Below, one piece after another: positions 1 to 7,456 of a DNA stretch of 64,000 bases. The notes under the pieces were generated by a model. That model searched no databases. It was not told where the DNA came from and was given only the letters and a program-made list of their open reading frames with translations. Source of the DNA: Oceanicaulis sp. (GTDB lineage: Bacteria > Pseudomonadota > Alphaproteobacteria > Caulobacterales > Maricaulaceae); the NCBI GenBank assembly GCA_040112665.1, contig CP157796.1, positions 1,428,813 through 1,492,812 of the forward strand, in the 5' to 3' direction. The position numbers were made by a program, and so were the translations under genes. Each line of letters starts with the position of its first letter. The first letter of the stretch is position 1.

Positions 1-194
1 TCCCATTCAGCCATGACCTTCGACCACGCACCGCCAAAGCCCGGTAATTTTGCCGATTGATCCCACGACCAATTTCCGCCCTTGCTCAAGTTGTAAGGGG
101 GGTCGGCAATCGTAAGGTCAAAAGAATCGTCAGGGATTTTTCTCATATGCTCGATGCAATCGCCGAGTATGATCCGATTCAGCTCAACAGTCAT
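1..194 (-). CDS. site-specific DNA methyltransferase (N6-adenine/N4-cytosine type), partial
   Basis: The first 64 codons of a gene that runs off the left edge. The reading frame starts at an ATG (192-194) preceded by a GAGGAAG ribosome binding site about 14 nt upstream. The N-terminus contains ADPPYNL near residue 30, the DPPY catalytic motif IV of amino-methyltransferases. Such an early DPPY is typical of beta-class enzymes, where motif IV precedes the SAM-binding motif. It would methylate an exocyclic amino group in DNA using S-adenosylmethionine. In islands and phages such orphan enzymes often protect the element from host restriction. The recognition sequence and any partner nuclease cannot be seen. 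Confidence 0.75.
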   Translation of the reverse strand, partial: MTVELNRIILGDCIEHMRKIPDDSFDLTIADPPYNLSKGGNWSWDQSAKLPGFGGAWSKVMAEW

Positions 195-285
195 TTTGGA
201 TTATTCTTCCTCTGCCTGACGCTCTTCAACAAGCGACTAAGTCCTGGGCTAGGTGGGCGCCAGGAGCGAAAAAGTCACGCTAAGT

Positions 286-561
286 TCATTCGCGTAAATA
301 TCGAGAATCACCCTGATAGGCGACCCAGTGTGGAGCATGATCCTCTGCGCGGCACCGATACAATGCGGTACCCGCAAGAGGAATATTCGATTGGCTGCAC
401 GCTTTCCGTAGCCACGATGCAAAGTCAGGCTCTGAAGTTGATTGCGCTGGAAGCGGTAGCTGCCATGAGCTTCGATCGGCGAGTGTCAGTGAGCCGGCCC
501 GTTCAACCTGCTGATGATGCCGTCGGTGAATTGCCATGTGGCACGTAAAACAGACTGCCAA
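286..561 (-). CDS. small hypothetical protein of the island
   Basis: An open frame of 91 codons, in the same direction as its neighbours, whose start overlaps the end of the upstream 130-residue gene. The translation is not recognisable and no clear motif is visible; it has several cysteines and histidines near its start and in the last third. A competing open frame on the + strand (57-548) overlaps it, and neither has convincing codon bias. It is kept because a run of same-strand genes (878 to 1) would otherwise have a 290-base gap. It may be non-coding. Confidence 0.3.
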   Translation of the reverse strand: MAVCFTCHMAIHRRHHQQVERAGSLTLADRSSWQLPLPAQSTSEPDFASWLRKACSQSNIPLAGTALYRCRAEDHAPHWVAYQGDSRYLRE

Positions 562-878
562 GAGCGAAAAAGGGCGTAATAGTTTTCGCTATGAAAGCCA
601 ATCCGCTTTACCGCTTCGCGCACGTCGCATCGGGTCGGGGTGGGAATGACGCCTTCCTTGCGTAACAGGCGGACCACACGGCTCTTTAGCTCACGCTCAG
701 CCGGTGTGAACCCGTTGTAAGGCCGTGACGCTAAATATCGCGCCTTCGGCAGGCGGAAGCCGACAAGGGAGGAAAGATCAAATCCCGAGGGCCTAAGGCG
801 CGCGCTCCAGCGATTGCAAATTTCAAAGAGCCGAGCGCAATCCCGGCTCGCGTCGGTATCTGGTAGCTTCGCGTTCAC
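486..878 (-). CDS. hypothetical island protein
   Basis: About 130 residues when started at the GTG at 876-878, which has an AGAGGA ribosome binding site 6 nt upstream. A longer start at 992 would run the coding sequence through the GTTGCAAC repeat array and is judged less likely. The protein is basic and probably cytoplasmic, with no membrane segment or signal peptide. The family was not recognised. It lies between the integrase and the methyltransferase on the same strand, so it may be the first gene of a transcript controlled by the phased repeats just upstream. Confidence 0.5.
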   Translation of the reverse strand: MNAKLPDTDASRDCARLFEICNRWSARLRPSGFDLSSLVGFRLPKARYLASRPYNGFTPAERELKSRVVRLLRKEGVIPTPTRCDVREAVKRIGFHSENYYALFRSWQSVLRATWQFTDGIISRLNGPAH

Positions 879-915
879 TCGAAATCCTCTCACTATTCTC
901 ACTCCCGAGGGTCCG

Positions 916-993
916 GTTGCAACGGGTTGCAACGGAAGAAGCGGGCTTTCTGGCTCTGTGTTGGGCGCGTGCCTCGTTGCAACCGGTTGCAAC
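916..993. repeat. helically phased GTTGCAAC palindrome array
   Basis: The perfect octamer palindrome GTTGCAAC occurs at 916-923, 926-933, 976-983 and 986-993. Members of each pair start 10 bp apart and the pairs 60 bp apart, so all four sites face the same side of the helix. The array lies just after the integrase stop codon and just upstream of the probable start of the 486-878 gene, as expected for an operator bound cooperatively by a dimeric regulator. A similar pair with one mismatch per site lies inside the reverse transcriptase gene (3607-3624). Confidence 0.6.
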
Positions 994-998
994 TCGGG

Positions 999-2180
999 TT
1001 AGTCCCTTCTGGTGCGCTGCCGCTTCCTCACCTTCAAAGGACGGTCGTTCGGGGCCTCGATTTTTGGCTTTGGCTTGAGCGAAAAACCCTCCATGGCGGC
1101 ACGAACGTGGGCATCCTGAGCCAGTGTGTAGAATTTCGCCGTCACCCGGCTTCCAGGGCTATGACCAAGAATCTTCTGGAGTACGAACGGCGGGATGCCT
1201 GCCGCGGCACGCCAGGTGGCGAAGCTACGCCGAAGGACCTGGGCGGTGATGACGAACGGCTCGCCATTTCGCGAGAGCTTCTGCCTGGCTGATGCGCGTG
1301 CAAGGGTCTTCTTGAGCGCCGTGTAGGGCTCTCCCGTCTTGGGGCTCGGAAAGACCCACTCATGCGTCTTCGGGAGCTTGCGCAGCGTCGCGAGCGTCTC
1401 GGTGGGCAGGGGGATCGCGCGCTTGCTCTGAGCGGTCTTCAGCTTGCGCTTTTGATGCGGAGTCACGAGCGCAATCCCTTTGATCTCGTCGACGTCGATC
1501 CAGCGTAGCTGTGCAGCCTCGCTCCAGCGGCAGCCCGTGGTTGCGATGAAGAGCGCGAGGGAGCGGGCTGGCTCGCGCAGACTATCGAGCACCGCCACGA
1601 CTTCCTCAGGCGTCGCCACGACCTTCTCCTCGCTGTCGGCGGGCACGCTGTCGCACGTCGGCGGCGGTCCGATGAGCCCGCGTTCATGTCCCCATCGCAG
1701 GGCCTGGCCCAGGGTTGCGATTTCGCTGTTGATTGAACGCGCCTTGCGGCCCTGCCGTAGCCGGTGGGACTGATACTCTTCGAGGTCCCAGGGTTTCAGC
1801 GTCTTCGCCGCCCTTGCCCCCAGGAAAGCGAGCACGGGCTTGAGCTGATAGATGTTGGTGACGACTGTGGATCGACGCTTCTTTCCAAGCTCCACCCGGC
1901 TCTCCTGATAATCGAGCCAATCAGCGACCAGCTCGCTCAGCGTCAGGTCGACATATTCTGGCGTCAGCTCGCCGAAGCCGCCCCGGGCCTGTATTTCTCT
2001 GAGGATCACGCGGGCTCGGGCCTCGGCGTCCTTGCGGCTATCGGCGAGCACGCGCTTACGCTTCCCGCTCCGAGTGAGGAGAGGCGGGATGTCGATGTGC
2101 CACTGGCCGGTCGCTTTGCCCGACTTCCTGTAGGGGCGCACCGTCAGCGGGCCGAGCTTGAACGTCTCTGCCTGCGTCAT
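999..2180 (-). CDS. tyrosine recombinase / phage-type integrase
   Basis: 393 residues, the usual length for island integrases. An N-terminal arm/SAM-like core-binding region (about residues 75-165) is followed by a catalytic domain. Visible catalytic residues are R218 (in TTGCRWSE), a lysine in the beta-hairpin around 245-253, R317, H340 (in LGHSPGS) and the nucleophile Y351 (in KFYTL). The usual HxxR box reads QVLR, so the first histidine is glutamine. The start overlaps the excisionase-like stop by 4 bp. It should integrate and excise the island at tRNA-Val by breaking and rejoining DNA through a 3'-phosphotyrosine link. The C-terminal 25 residues are a basic tail. Confidence 0.9.
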   Translation of the reverse strand: MTQAETFKLGPLTVRPYRKSGKATGQWHIDIPPLLTRSGKRKRVLADSRKDAEARARVILREIQARGGFGELTPEYVDLTLSELVADWLDYQESRVELGKKRRSTVVTNIYQLKPVLAFLGARAAKTLKPWDLEEYQSHRLRQGRKARSINSEIATLGQALRWGHERGLIGPPPTCDSVPADSEEKVVATPEEVVAVLDSLREPARSLALFIATTGCRWSEAAQLRWIDVDEIKGIALVTPHQKRKLKTAQSKRAIPLPTETLATLRKLPKTHEWVFPSPKTGEPYTALKKTLARASARQKLSRNGEPFVITAQVLRRSFATWRAAAGIPPFVLQKILGHSPGSRVTAKFYTLAQDAHVRAAMEGFSLKPKPKIEAPNDRPLKVRKRQRTRRD

Positions 2181-2467
2181 TGGCTCGCGAGCAATCTCGA
2201 CAGTCTGGAATCAAGGTCTGTCTCGCCCCGGGATGGCTCTCGAGACTGCGGCGGTGAGCTAGAGGGCGTCGCCGGTCCGTTTGCATTAGCCGGCGGGGGC
2301 GGGGAGCCGGACCGCTTGCGCTTGATGTAGGCGAGAGCGTCTTCTCGAAGGAAGAGCAACTTTTTGCCCACTCGCGAGGCGGGCAGCTCTCGCCGCGGTA
2401 TCCGGCGAGCGTGATCCACGCTGCATCGCAGGAGCGCGGCGAGCTGCTCAATGTCTAGAACATCCAT
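2177..2467 (-). CDS. excisionase-like helix-turn-helix protein
   Basis: About 96 residues when started at ATG 2465-2467. Residues 1-50 fit the MerR/AlpA-type HTH-17 excisionase domain: MDVLDIEQLAALL, then an RR-rich recognition helix and a VGKKLLFLREDALAYI wing. The C-terminal half is low-complexity, rich in Pro, Ser and Arg. The stop overlaps the integrase start (ATGA), so the two are translationally coupled, as is common for excisionase-integrase pairs. It probably bends DNA at the attachment site and sets the direction of recombination, or regulates integrase expression. A longer start at 2530 is possible. Confidence 0.7.
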   Translation of the reverse strand: MDVLDIEQLAALLRCSVDHARRIPRRELPASRVGKKLLFLREDALAYIKRKRSGSPPPPANANGPATPSSSPPQSREPSRGETDLDSRLSRLLASQ

Positions 2468-2532
2468 ATTTGCGGTAGAAGCAATCTGACTCTTCGCGGC
2501 GGCCTTCATGATACTCGTGGCTATCGGCATGC

Positions 2533-3258
2533 CTAATCGTCCCGCCGAAGTGAGAGGTGCTCTTCAGGGTGCTGAACGTGCGCCTGAAGTTCCCAGAGGA
2601 CATCGCTTGGCGACCTATGCGGCTGGGCTGCGGGCGAGCCTGCGTGATGTTCGTCACGGATTCGTTGGACCGTTCTCAGCGAGACGTCGTGTCGCTTTGC
2701 AATCGCCCGCAGAGACTCACGGCCATGATTCAGCGCCTCGCGGATTCCATCGCGCGTTGCGTCAGGCAAGTGCACGCGCGCGGATGGCTTGCCCTCAAGC
2801 TTCGCCGCATCCTCCGCGGCCTTGATCCGCTCTCGGCGAATGGACCGATAGAGCGCCGCGACATTTTCAAAATCGCGCGAGAGGAAGCGCCCGCCATTGC
2901 TGCCTGCTATGAGGGGGCGGGCGCCAGGCTCTCCCCCGAAAAGCTCACTCCCTTCCCGGACAATCTCAATCGATAGGCCGTGCACCAGAATTTGAGATAC
3001 GCGTTCCGCGAAGGCTTCGAGCGAGGTCCCGAGCTCATAGGCAGAATAGGCGAGAATGCGACCGCTTTCATGCCTGTAGGCGAGAGTCTCGACAGCTTCG
3101 CTCACGAAGCCATCCCATCGCGAATCGTTGGGCTTTTCTTCCTCCACAAGAAAGAAATCCGGCGGCGCGGAAGCGCCCGCGGCACGAAACAATGCGTCGT
3201 GTTTCTGCTGTTGCTCAGACTGGGTTTTCGACCAGCGGGCTAATCCCACGGTGATCAT
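2533..3258 (-). CDS. degenerate serine-recombinase-like protein with C-terminal HTH
   Basis: 241 residues. The N-terminus resembles resolvase/invertase domains (VGLARWSKTQSEQQQ), with a serine at residue 10 where the nucleophile sits. The region that normally carries the catalytic DRLGRS motif reads AYELGTS, so the essential arginines appear lost. A resolvase-style HTH follows near the C-terminus (SLRAIAKRHDVSLRTVQRI). The likely role is DNA binding rather than strand exchange. It is divergently arranged with the reverse transcriptase, sharing a 91-bp intergenic region, so it could regulate that gene. It lies 65 bp upstream of the excisionase-like gene on the same strand. Confidence 0.6.
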   Translation of the reverse strand: MITVGLARWSKTQSEQQQKHDALFRAAGASAPPDFFLVEEEKPNDSRWDGFVSEAVETLAYRHESGRILAYSAYELGTSLEAFAERVSQILVHGLSIEIVREGSELFGGEPGARPLIAGSNGGRFLSRDFENVAALYRSIRRERIKAAEDAAKLEGKPSARVHLPDATRDGIREALNHGRESLRAIAKRHDVSLRTVQRIRDEHHAGSPAAQPHRSPSDVLWELQAHVQHPEEHLSLRRDD

Positions 3259-3349
3259 AGCTGCTCCTCAGGCTTGAAATAAGTGACTCCTGATAATACC
3301 AATCGTCACCCAGAACGCAAGACAGCGCATCATATAAGGATAGATAAAG
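3259..3349. promoter_or_regulatory. divergent intergenic region upstream of the reverse transcriptase
   Basis: Ninety-one bases, clearly AT-richer than the neighbours, separate the serine-recombinase-like gene from the reverse transcriptase and must hold both promoters. A purine-rich AAGGATAGATAAAG lies before the RT start. Only a weak 5-bp inverted repeat (TCAGG/CCTGA) is seen. No retron-style msr-msd structure can be recognised, and the space is short for one. Confidence 0.4.
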
Positions 3350-4573
3350 ATGAGCACTTTTCGGCCATGGCCTACGACCTTTGAACGGATTTCCCACCCC
3401 GCATCCGAGCGCGAAGCTCAGCGGGAAGTCCGGGTAGCGGAGGTCAAGCGCGCGCACATGCTAGAAGCCCTCGCCTCCTTCTCGCTTTGGAAGAGCGAGC
3501 GACAGGAGCGCGCCGCGATTCGACACTACGTGATGTCCGCCAGCGTGAAGTTGGCGCACGTCTCGCGGCTGTGGAATAAGGAGCTAGGCGAGGGGGCTCT
3601 TAACGCTTTGCAACTGGTTGCAATGTCGAAGCGAATAAGGATGAACGAGCCAACTCTGGAGCCGTCGTTCATCGCGAGAAAGGAAAAGCCGCGGGGCGGA
3701 TATCGCCGAGTGTGCGACTTCTCGCGCGAGGCTCGGGTGAAGCAGCGGGTGGCTCAGGATGTACTCTTCGCTTCGCGGCGGTGGCGCGATCATCAATACG
3801 CACTGAACGGCGGTCCAATTGCGGCTCGAAAGGACCTTCGTCGCGCAATGGCCCGTCCGGACCTCAAGTACGCCATAGTCGCGGACATTCAGGATTTCTA
3901 TGGCAGCGTAAACCAGGGCGCTGCCATGGAGATGTCCCTGCTCCCTGAGCAGGTGGCAAAAACGGTGCTGCTACCGCGCAGCTATCGTTTCGTGGGAGAG
4001 GAAGCCCACCGGAGCGACTCGCTCTCTACCTCCTCTCTCGGTCAACTCGGCCTACTTGCCTCAGGCGATTGGACCGGTCTTCTGCAAGGCTCGGCTATTT
4101 CCCCGTACCTCGCTGAGGTCGTCATCTCCGACCTCCGTGACCTGGTTGAGCGCGTAGCGGGAAATGTACCGTTCTTCTGCTCCTATTCTGACGATCACCT
4201 GATGCTGTCAGAAAGTGAGGACAGGGCGGTTAGCCTGTTGAGAGCCCTTGAGGATGTGCTCGCTTCACATCCTGCCGGACCTTTCCGCCTGAGGGGTAGG
4301 CCTCGCATAGTTAGCCTCGAAGAGGGCTTCGAATTCCTGGGATGCCATTTCAGCCGTAGAGGCGCCCATGTCTCCGTCGAGCGGCTGGAGGATCAGGAGG
4401 ACTGGTTCTTTTGCCGGCTGCTAAGCGAGGCAGACGAGGCTTTCGATGGAGAAGTTACGCATGGGACGAAGGTGCCGAACATGCTCGCCGGAGCTGAGGG
4501 TGCTTTCCCGGATGCTCCCAGATTCCTTGCGCGCCTGGCTGAGATGCGGCGCATCCTGAACGTCCCCAGGTGA
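3350..4573 (+). CDS. free-standing reverse transcriptase of unassigned type
   Basis: 407 residues. Polymerase motifs appear in order: a GGYRRVC-type motif 2 region near residue 120, VADIQDFYGSV (motif A, D179), LLQGSAISPYL (motif B, Q246-G247, with Leu where Pro is usual), SYSDDHLML (motif C, D281-D282) and FEFLGCHFS (motif D/E, about 328-336). All three metal-binding aspartates are present. There is no maturase, HNH or integrase domain, so it is not a group II intron protein. A roughly 100-residue N-terminal extension precedes the fingers. Island RTs of this build include retrons, abortive-infection RTs and defence-associated RTs; the class cannot be assigned by eye. It sits at the island edge next to the tRNA, a common place for defence cargo, and is followed 12 nt later by a long hairpin. 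Confidence 0.85.
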   Translation: MSTFRPWPTTFERISHPASEREAQREVRVAEVKRAHMLEALASFSLWKSERQERAAIRHYVMSASVKLAHVSRLWNKELGEGALNALQLVAMSKRIRMNEPTLEPSFIARKEKPRGGYRRVCDFSREARVKQRVAQDVLFASRRWRDHQYALNGGPIAARKDLRRAMARPDLKYAIVADIQDFYGSVNQGAAMEMSLLPEQVAKTVLLPRSYRFVGEEAHRSDSLSTSSLGQLGLLASGDWTGLLQGSAISPYLAEVVISDLRDLVERVAGNVPFFCSYSDDHLMLSESEDRAVSLLRALEDVLASHPAGPFRLRGRPRIVSLEEGFEFLGCHFSRRGAHVSVERLEDQEDWFFCRLLSEADEAFDGEVTHGTKVPNMLAGAEGAFPDAPRFLARLAEMRRILNVPR

Positions 4574-4585
4574 TCCGATTCACGA

Positions 4586-4640
4586 GCAGCGATGGCAACG
4601 CTTGGCAACGTTCACATGCGTTCCAAGCTGCCGTCGCTGC
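4586..4640 (+). ncRNA. long imperfect hairpin after the reverse transcriptase (candidate structured RNA)
   Basis: Bases 4586-4610 pair with 4619-4640. The outer arm 4586-4597 pairs with 4629-4640 over 12 bp with one G-U wobble. The inner arm 4600-4610 pairs with 4619-4628 over 10 bp with a bulged C. An unpaired AC lies at 4598-4599 and the loop is 8 nt (4611-4618). It begins 12 nt after the RT stop codon and ends 39 nt before the tRNA-Val 3' end. There is no T-run, so it is not a standard terminator. It could be an RT-associated template or primer RNA, a 3' stabilising structure, or part of the attachment region. Confidence 0.45.
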
Positions 4641-4679
4641 GGCGCTTCAAGGAAAGCTATCTATTTCAATGGGGTATGA

Positions 4680-4756
<77 letters not shown>

Positions 4757-4826
4757 GTCCCGAGGGGAGGCGGCGATATACCGCCGCCGGCCTGACCGCG
4801 CAAGAGCGCAGGTGCAGGCGACGCGA

Positions 4827-5453
4827 TTACTCGACCCGACGCGCCCGGCGGGCGGCCCCGCGGCCGTCGACCTGCAGCATGTAACTGCCCAGCGCGGCGC
4901 GCCGGATGATCACCGTGCTGTCGTCGCGCACGAACAGGCGGTTACGGTCCACGCCTTCGAGCAGCTCCCAGACCTGACCGTTGGCCAGGTAGAAGCGCTG
5001 GGTGTCGTAGCCCACAGTCCGCACACGGTCGACTGCGACCTCGACCGCGTCGACCTGTCCGTCCCCGCCGCGTTCGAGAACCGTCACACCGCCGGCGTCC
5101 GCGCTCCCGGTTTCCCCGGCGGACAGCCCTGCGTGATCGGCGCCGTCCCGGCTGAACAGGGAGGACAGCGCGCCGACGCTGGGCAGGGAGAAGCCGAAAC
5201 TGTCGCGCTCGACCGCCTCGATCTCGGCGCGGTCGACGACCACCAGGCTCTCGCGCCTCTGATCGAGCGCGGCGACCGCCTGGTCGAAGCAGGCGAGCCG
5301 CGCGTCCGGTGCGGCGATGTCGCGGCACGCGAACAGCGGATCGAGCCCGGCCGCGCCCGGCGGTTCGGCCTGCGCCGACGCCGGTCCGGCCGCCGCGGCG
5401 GCCATGAGTGCGACGAAGGTCGTAAAAGCGGCCGGTGAACGTCCATCACGCAT
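4827..5453 (-). CDS. exported hypothetical protein
   Basis: 208 residues from the ATG at 5451-5453, which has a GGGGAGAG ribosome binding site. An N-terminal signal peptide (hydrophobic TTFVALMAAAAAGPASA, cleavage after ASA) is followed by DPLFACRDIAAPDARLACFD, a cysteine-containing motif seen in several periplasmic proteins of unknown role, including some linked to type VI secretion. The C-terminal half (VRTVGYDTQRFYLANGQVWE onward) looks like a small beta-rich domain. There is no catalytic motif. It is probably periplasmic; its role is unknown. Confidence 0.7.
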   Translation of the reverse strand: MRDGRSPAAFTTFVALMAAAAAGPASAQAEPPGAAGLDPLFACRDIAAPDARLACFDQAVAALDQRRESLVVVDRAEIEAVERDSFGFSLPSVGALSSLFSRDGADHAGLSAGETGSADAGGVTVLERGGDGQVDAVEVAVDRVRTVGYDTQRFYLANGQVWELLEGVDRNRLFVRDDSTVIIRRAALGSYMLQVDGRGAARRARRVE

Positions 5454-5516
5454 GTTGTCTCTCCCCTTGCAGGGCTCACTATGAGCCCGCGCAGGAGGAA
5501 GAGGCAAGCGGGCCGG

Positions 5517-5885
5517 TCAGGCTGCGGCGGTCACCCGCGCCACCTCGTCGACGAGGTCGCGCAGATGAAAGGGCTTGGACAGCACCTTGGCGTCCTTGGG
5601 CGCGCCGCTGCCCGCGTTCAGCGCGACGGCGGCGAAGCCGGTGATGAACATGATCTTCAGGGCCGGATCCACCTCGGCGGCGCGGCGCGCCAGCTCGATG
5701 CCGTCCACGCCCGGCATGACGATGTCGGTCAAAAGCAGGTCGTAGCCGCCGGGCGTGTCGCCCAGCCGGTCCAGGCCGTCTTCGCCGTCGGCCACGGAGA
5801 TCACGTCGTGCCCGGCGCGCGACAGCGCCTTGGCGAGAAAGTCGCGCATCGAGTCGTCGTCTTCTGCGAGAAGAATGCGGGCCAT
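5517..5885 (-). CDS. cpdR: CpdR-like single-domain response regulator
   Basis: 122 residues, receiver domain only. The acidic triad EDDD near residues 8-11, phospho-acceptor D54 (LLTDIVMPG) and conserved K (LSKPFHL) are all present. The N-terminus MARILLAEDDDSMRDFL and the alanine-rich C-terminus match CpdR of Caulobacter and relatives. There the unphosphorylated protein directs ClpXP to the cell pole and primes degradation of PdeA and other substrates; CckA-ChpT phosphorylation switches it off. The start at 5885 fits the family; an upstream extension to 5930 is unlikely. It is divergent from the formylglutamate hydrolase gene. Confidence 0.88.
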   Translation of the reverse strand: MARILLAEDDDSMRDFLAKALSRAGHDVISVADGEDGLDRLGDTPGGYDLLLTDIVMPGVDGIELARRAAEVDPALKIMFITGFAAVALNAGSGAPKDAKVLSKPFHLRDLVDEVARVTAAA

Positions 5886-6059
5886 GCCGGCCTCCCCCTT
5901 TTTCGTTCCACCACGATGGGACCATGACACAGGACGGTAAAGGTCCGCTGAACGCTCCGCGCGGCGAAGCGTTCATCTGCACCCTGTCGCAGCGAGACGA
6001 GTCGTCGCGTCCGCGCCGGCCCTGTTGACCCCCGTTCTTTCAGCGAGAAGATAAGCGCC

Positions 6060-6929
6060 ATGGACCCACTTACGCGCCTTGAAGATCCTGAAGCCGAGCC
6101 GCCCGTCGCGGTGGACGCGCCGGCGGTGCGCACGACGCCGTTCGTCTTCGCCTCGCCCCATTCGGGACGCGCGTACACCGAAGAGCTCACCCGCCAGACG
6201 CCGGTCCGCCTGCCGATCCTGCGGCGATCCGAGGACGCTTATGTCGATCGACTGTTCGCGTCCGCGCCGCGGCACGGCGCGCCTTTCGTCAGGGCGAATT
6301 TTCCGCGCGTTTTCGTCGATCCCAACCGCGGCCCGGAAGAGCTCGACCCCGACATGTTCGAGCCGCGCGCGCGTCTCTCCGGCGAGGCGAGTTCGCGCGC
6401 GGCGGCGGGGCTCGGCGTCGTGCCCCGCCTGGCCGCCGACGGGCGCGCGCTTTATCCCGGACGGATCGCGCTTGAAGAGGCGCGCCGCCGCATTGAGCGA
6501 TATTACGCGCCGTATCACGCCGCGCTGCGACGTGAGATCGATCGGGCCGCGACGCTGTTCGGCGAGGCGGTCGTGATCGACTGCCATTCCATGCCCTCGG
6601 CCAGCGCGCGCGGCGCTGACGTGGTGCTGGGCGACCGTTACGGCGCATCATGCTCGCGGGCCCTGGTGGCTCGGGCGGAGGCGGCGTTCCGCGACATCGG
6701 CTTTGCGGTCGTGCGTAATCGTCCGTATGCGGGCGGCTATACGACCGAGCATTACGGCCGGCCCTCGCGCGGGGTCCAGGCTTTACAGATTGAAATAAAC
6801 CGTGGATTGTATATGGACGAACTCGCCGTCAGTCCGAGCCGCGGTCTTGCGTCGCTCTCCGCCGCCCTCGACGTCTGGATGGGCCGGATGGTTTTGGAGT
6901 CGCCTGCGAGCCGAATCGCGGCTGAATAG
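6060..6929 (+). CDS. N-formylglutamate amidohydrolase family protein
   Basis: 289 residues of the FGase (HutG2-like) family: an N-terminal FVFASPHSGRAYTEEL, a VIDCHSMPS motif near residue 177, and a C-terminal HYGRPSRGVQALQIEINRGLYM. The fold is a zinc-dependent amidohydrolase that would release formate from N-formylglutamate, the last step of one histidine degradation route. No other hut gene is near, so the substrate may differ. It is divergent from cpdR, a pairing also known in Caulobacter relatives. Confidence 0.85.
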   Translation: MDPLTRLEDPEAEPPVAVDAPAVRTTPFVFASPHSGRAYTEELTRQTPVRLPILRRSEDAYVDRLFASAPRHGAPFVRANFPRVFVDPNRGPEELDPDMFEPRARLSGEASSRAAAGLGVVPRLAADGRALYPGRIALEEARRRIERYYAPYHAALRREIDRAATLFGEAVVIDCHSMPSASARGADVVLGDRYGASCSRALVARAEAAFRDIGFAVVRNRPYAGGYTTEHYGRPSRGVQALQIEINRGLYMDELAVSPSRGLASLSAALDVWMGRMVLESPASRIAAE

Positions 6930-7063
6930 CAGTATTCCTGCCTGGTGCAATCTCAGGCGTGTTTTCGCGCTGTGCAAATGTCTGTACAAACCAAACCGGA
7001 CAGGGTTGTCATCAATTCTTCGCAATGCCGTCCGGGGGCGACTTGCGGGGCGAGGGTTTAGAC

Positions 7064-7456
7064 ATGACGAATGAAATTGATCATCACGTGGGAAAGCGGA
7101 TCCGCCGGCGGCGGCGCTTGCTGGGCCTCACCCAGCAGCAGCTGGCTGAAGCCGTCGGCATTCGTTTCCAACAAGTTCAGAAGTATGAAAGCGGCGCGAA
7201 CAGGGTGAGCGCCAGCCGCCTGTTCGAGATCGCCGAGGCGCTCGACGTGCCGGTGCAATATTTCTACGAGGGTCTTCAGGGCACCGGCGAGCCGGTCGTC
7301 CCTCAAAGCGAGCAGATCGCTGCGGACATTCTTTCGCAGAAAGAAACGCTCGACCTGGTACGCGCCTATTACAAGCTCAACGAACGGCCGCGCCGCCGCC
7401 TGCTCGAGCTTGCGCGCGCGCTCGACCCTGCGCCGCGTGACGACGACGCGGCGTGA
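7064..7456 (+). CDS. PraR/PhrR-like Cro/CI family transcriptional regulator
   Basis: 130 residues from ATG 7064. An HTH-3 domain spans residues 10-65 (VGKRIRRRRRLLGLTQQQLAEAVGIRFQQVQKYESGANRVSASRL in the family pattern), followed by VPVQYFYEGL and an acidic C-terminal helical tail. The whole layout matches the alphaproteobacterial PraR/PhrR group, regulators linked to stress, acid response and attachment. Its stop codon overlaps the GTG start of the HisN-like gene, so the two are co-translated. It is DNA-binding and cytoplasmic. Confidence 0.85.
   Translation: MTNEIDHHVGKRIRRRRRLLGLTQQQLAEAVGIRFQQVQKYESGANRVSASRLFEIAEALDVPVQYFYEGLQGTGEPVVPQSEQIAADILSQKETLDLVRAYYKLNERPRRRLLELARALDPAPRDDDAA

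Noticed and set aside
57..548. Open frame of 163 codons on the + strand at the island edge
   Set aside because: It runs antisense through the clear start of the DPPY methyltransferase (1-194), has no recognisable domain and no convincing ribosome site.
3259..3349. Retron msr-msd RNA upstream of the RT
   Set aside because: The 91-bp region shows no long stem, paired branching-G repeats or a1/a2 arms; the only strong structure is downstream.
3350..4573. Group II intron-encoded protein
   Set aside because: There is no maturase X domain, no HNH domain and no intron RNA domain V/VI after the gene.
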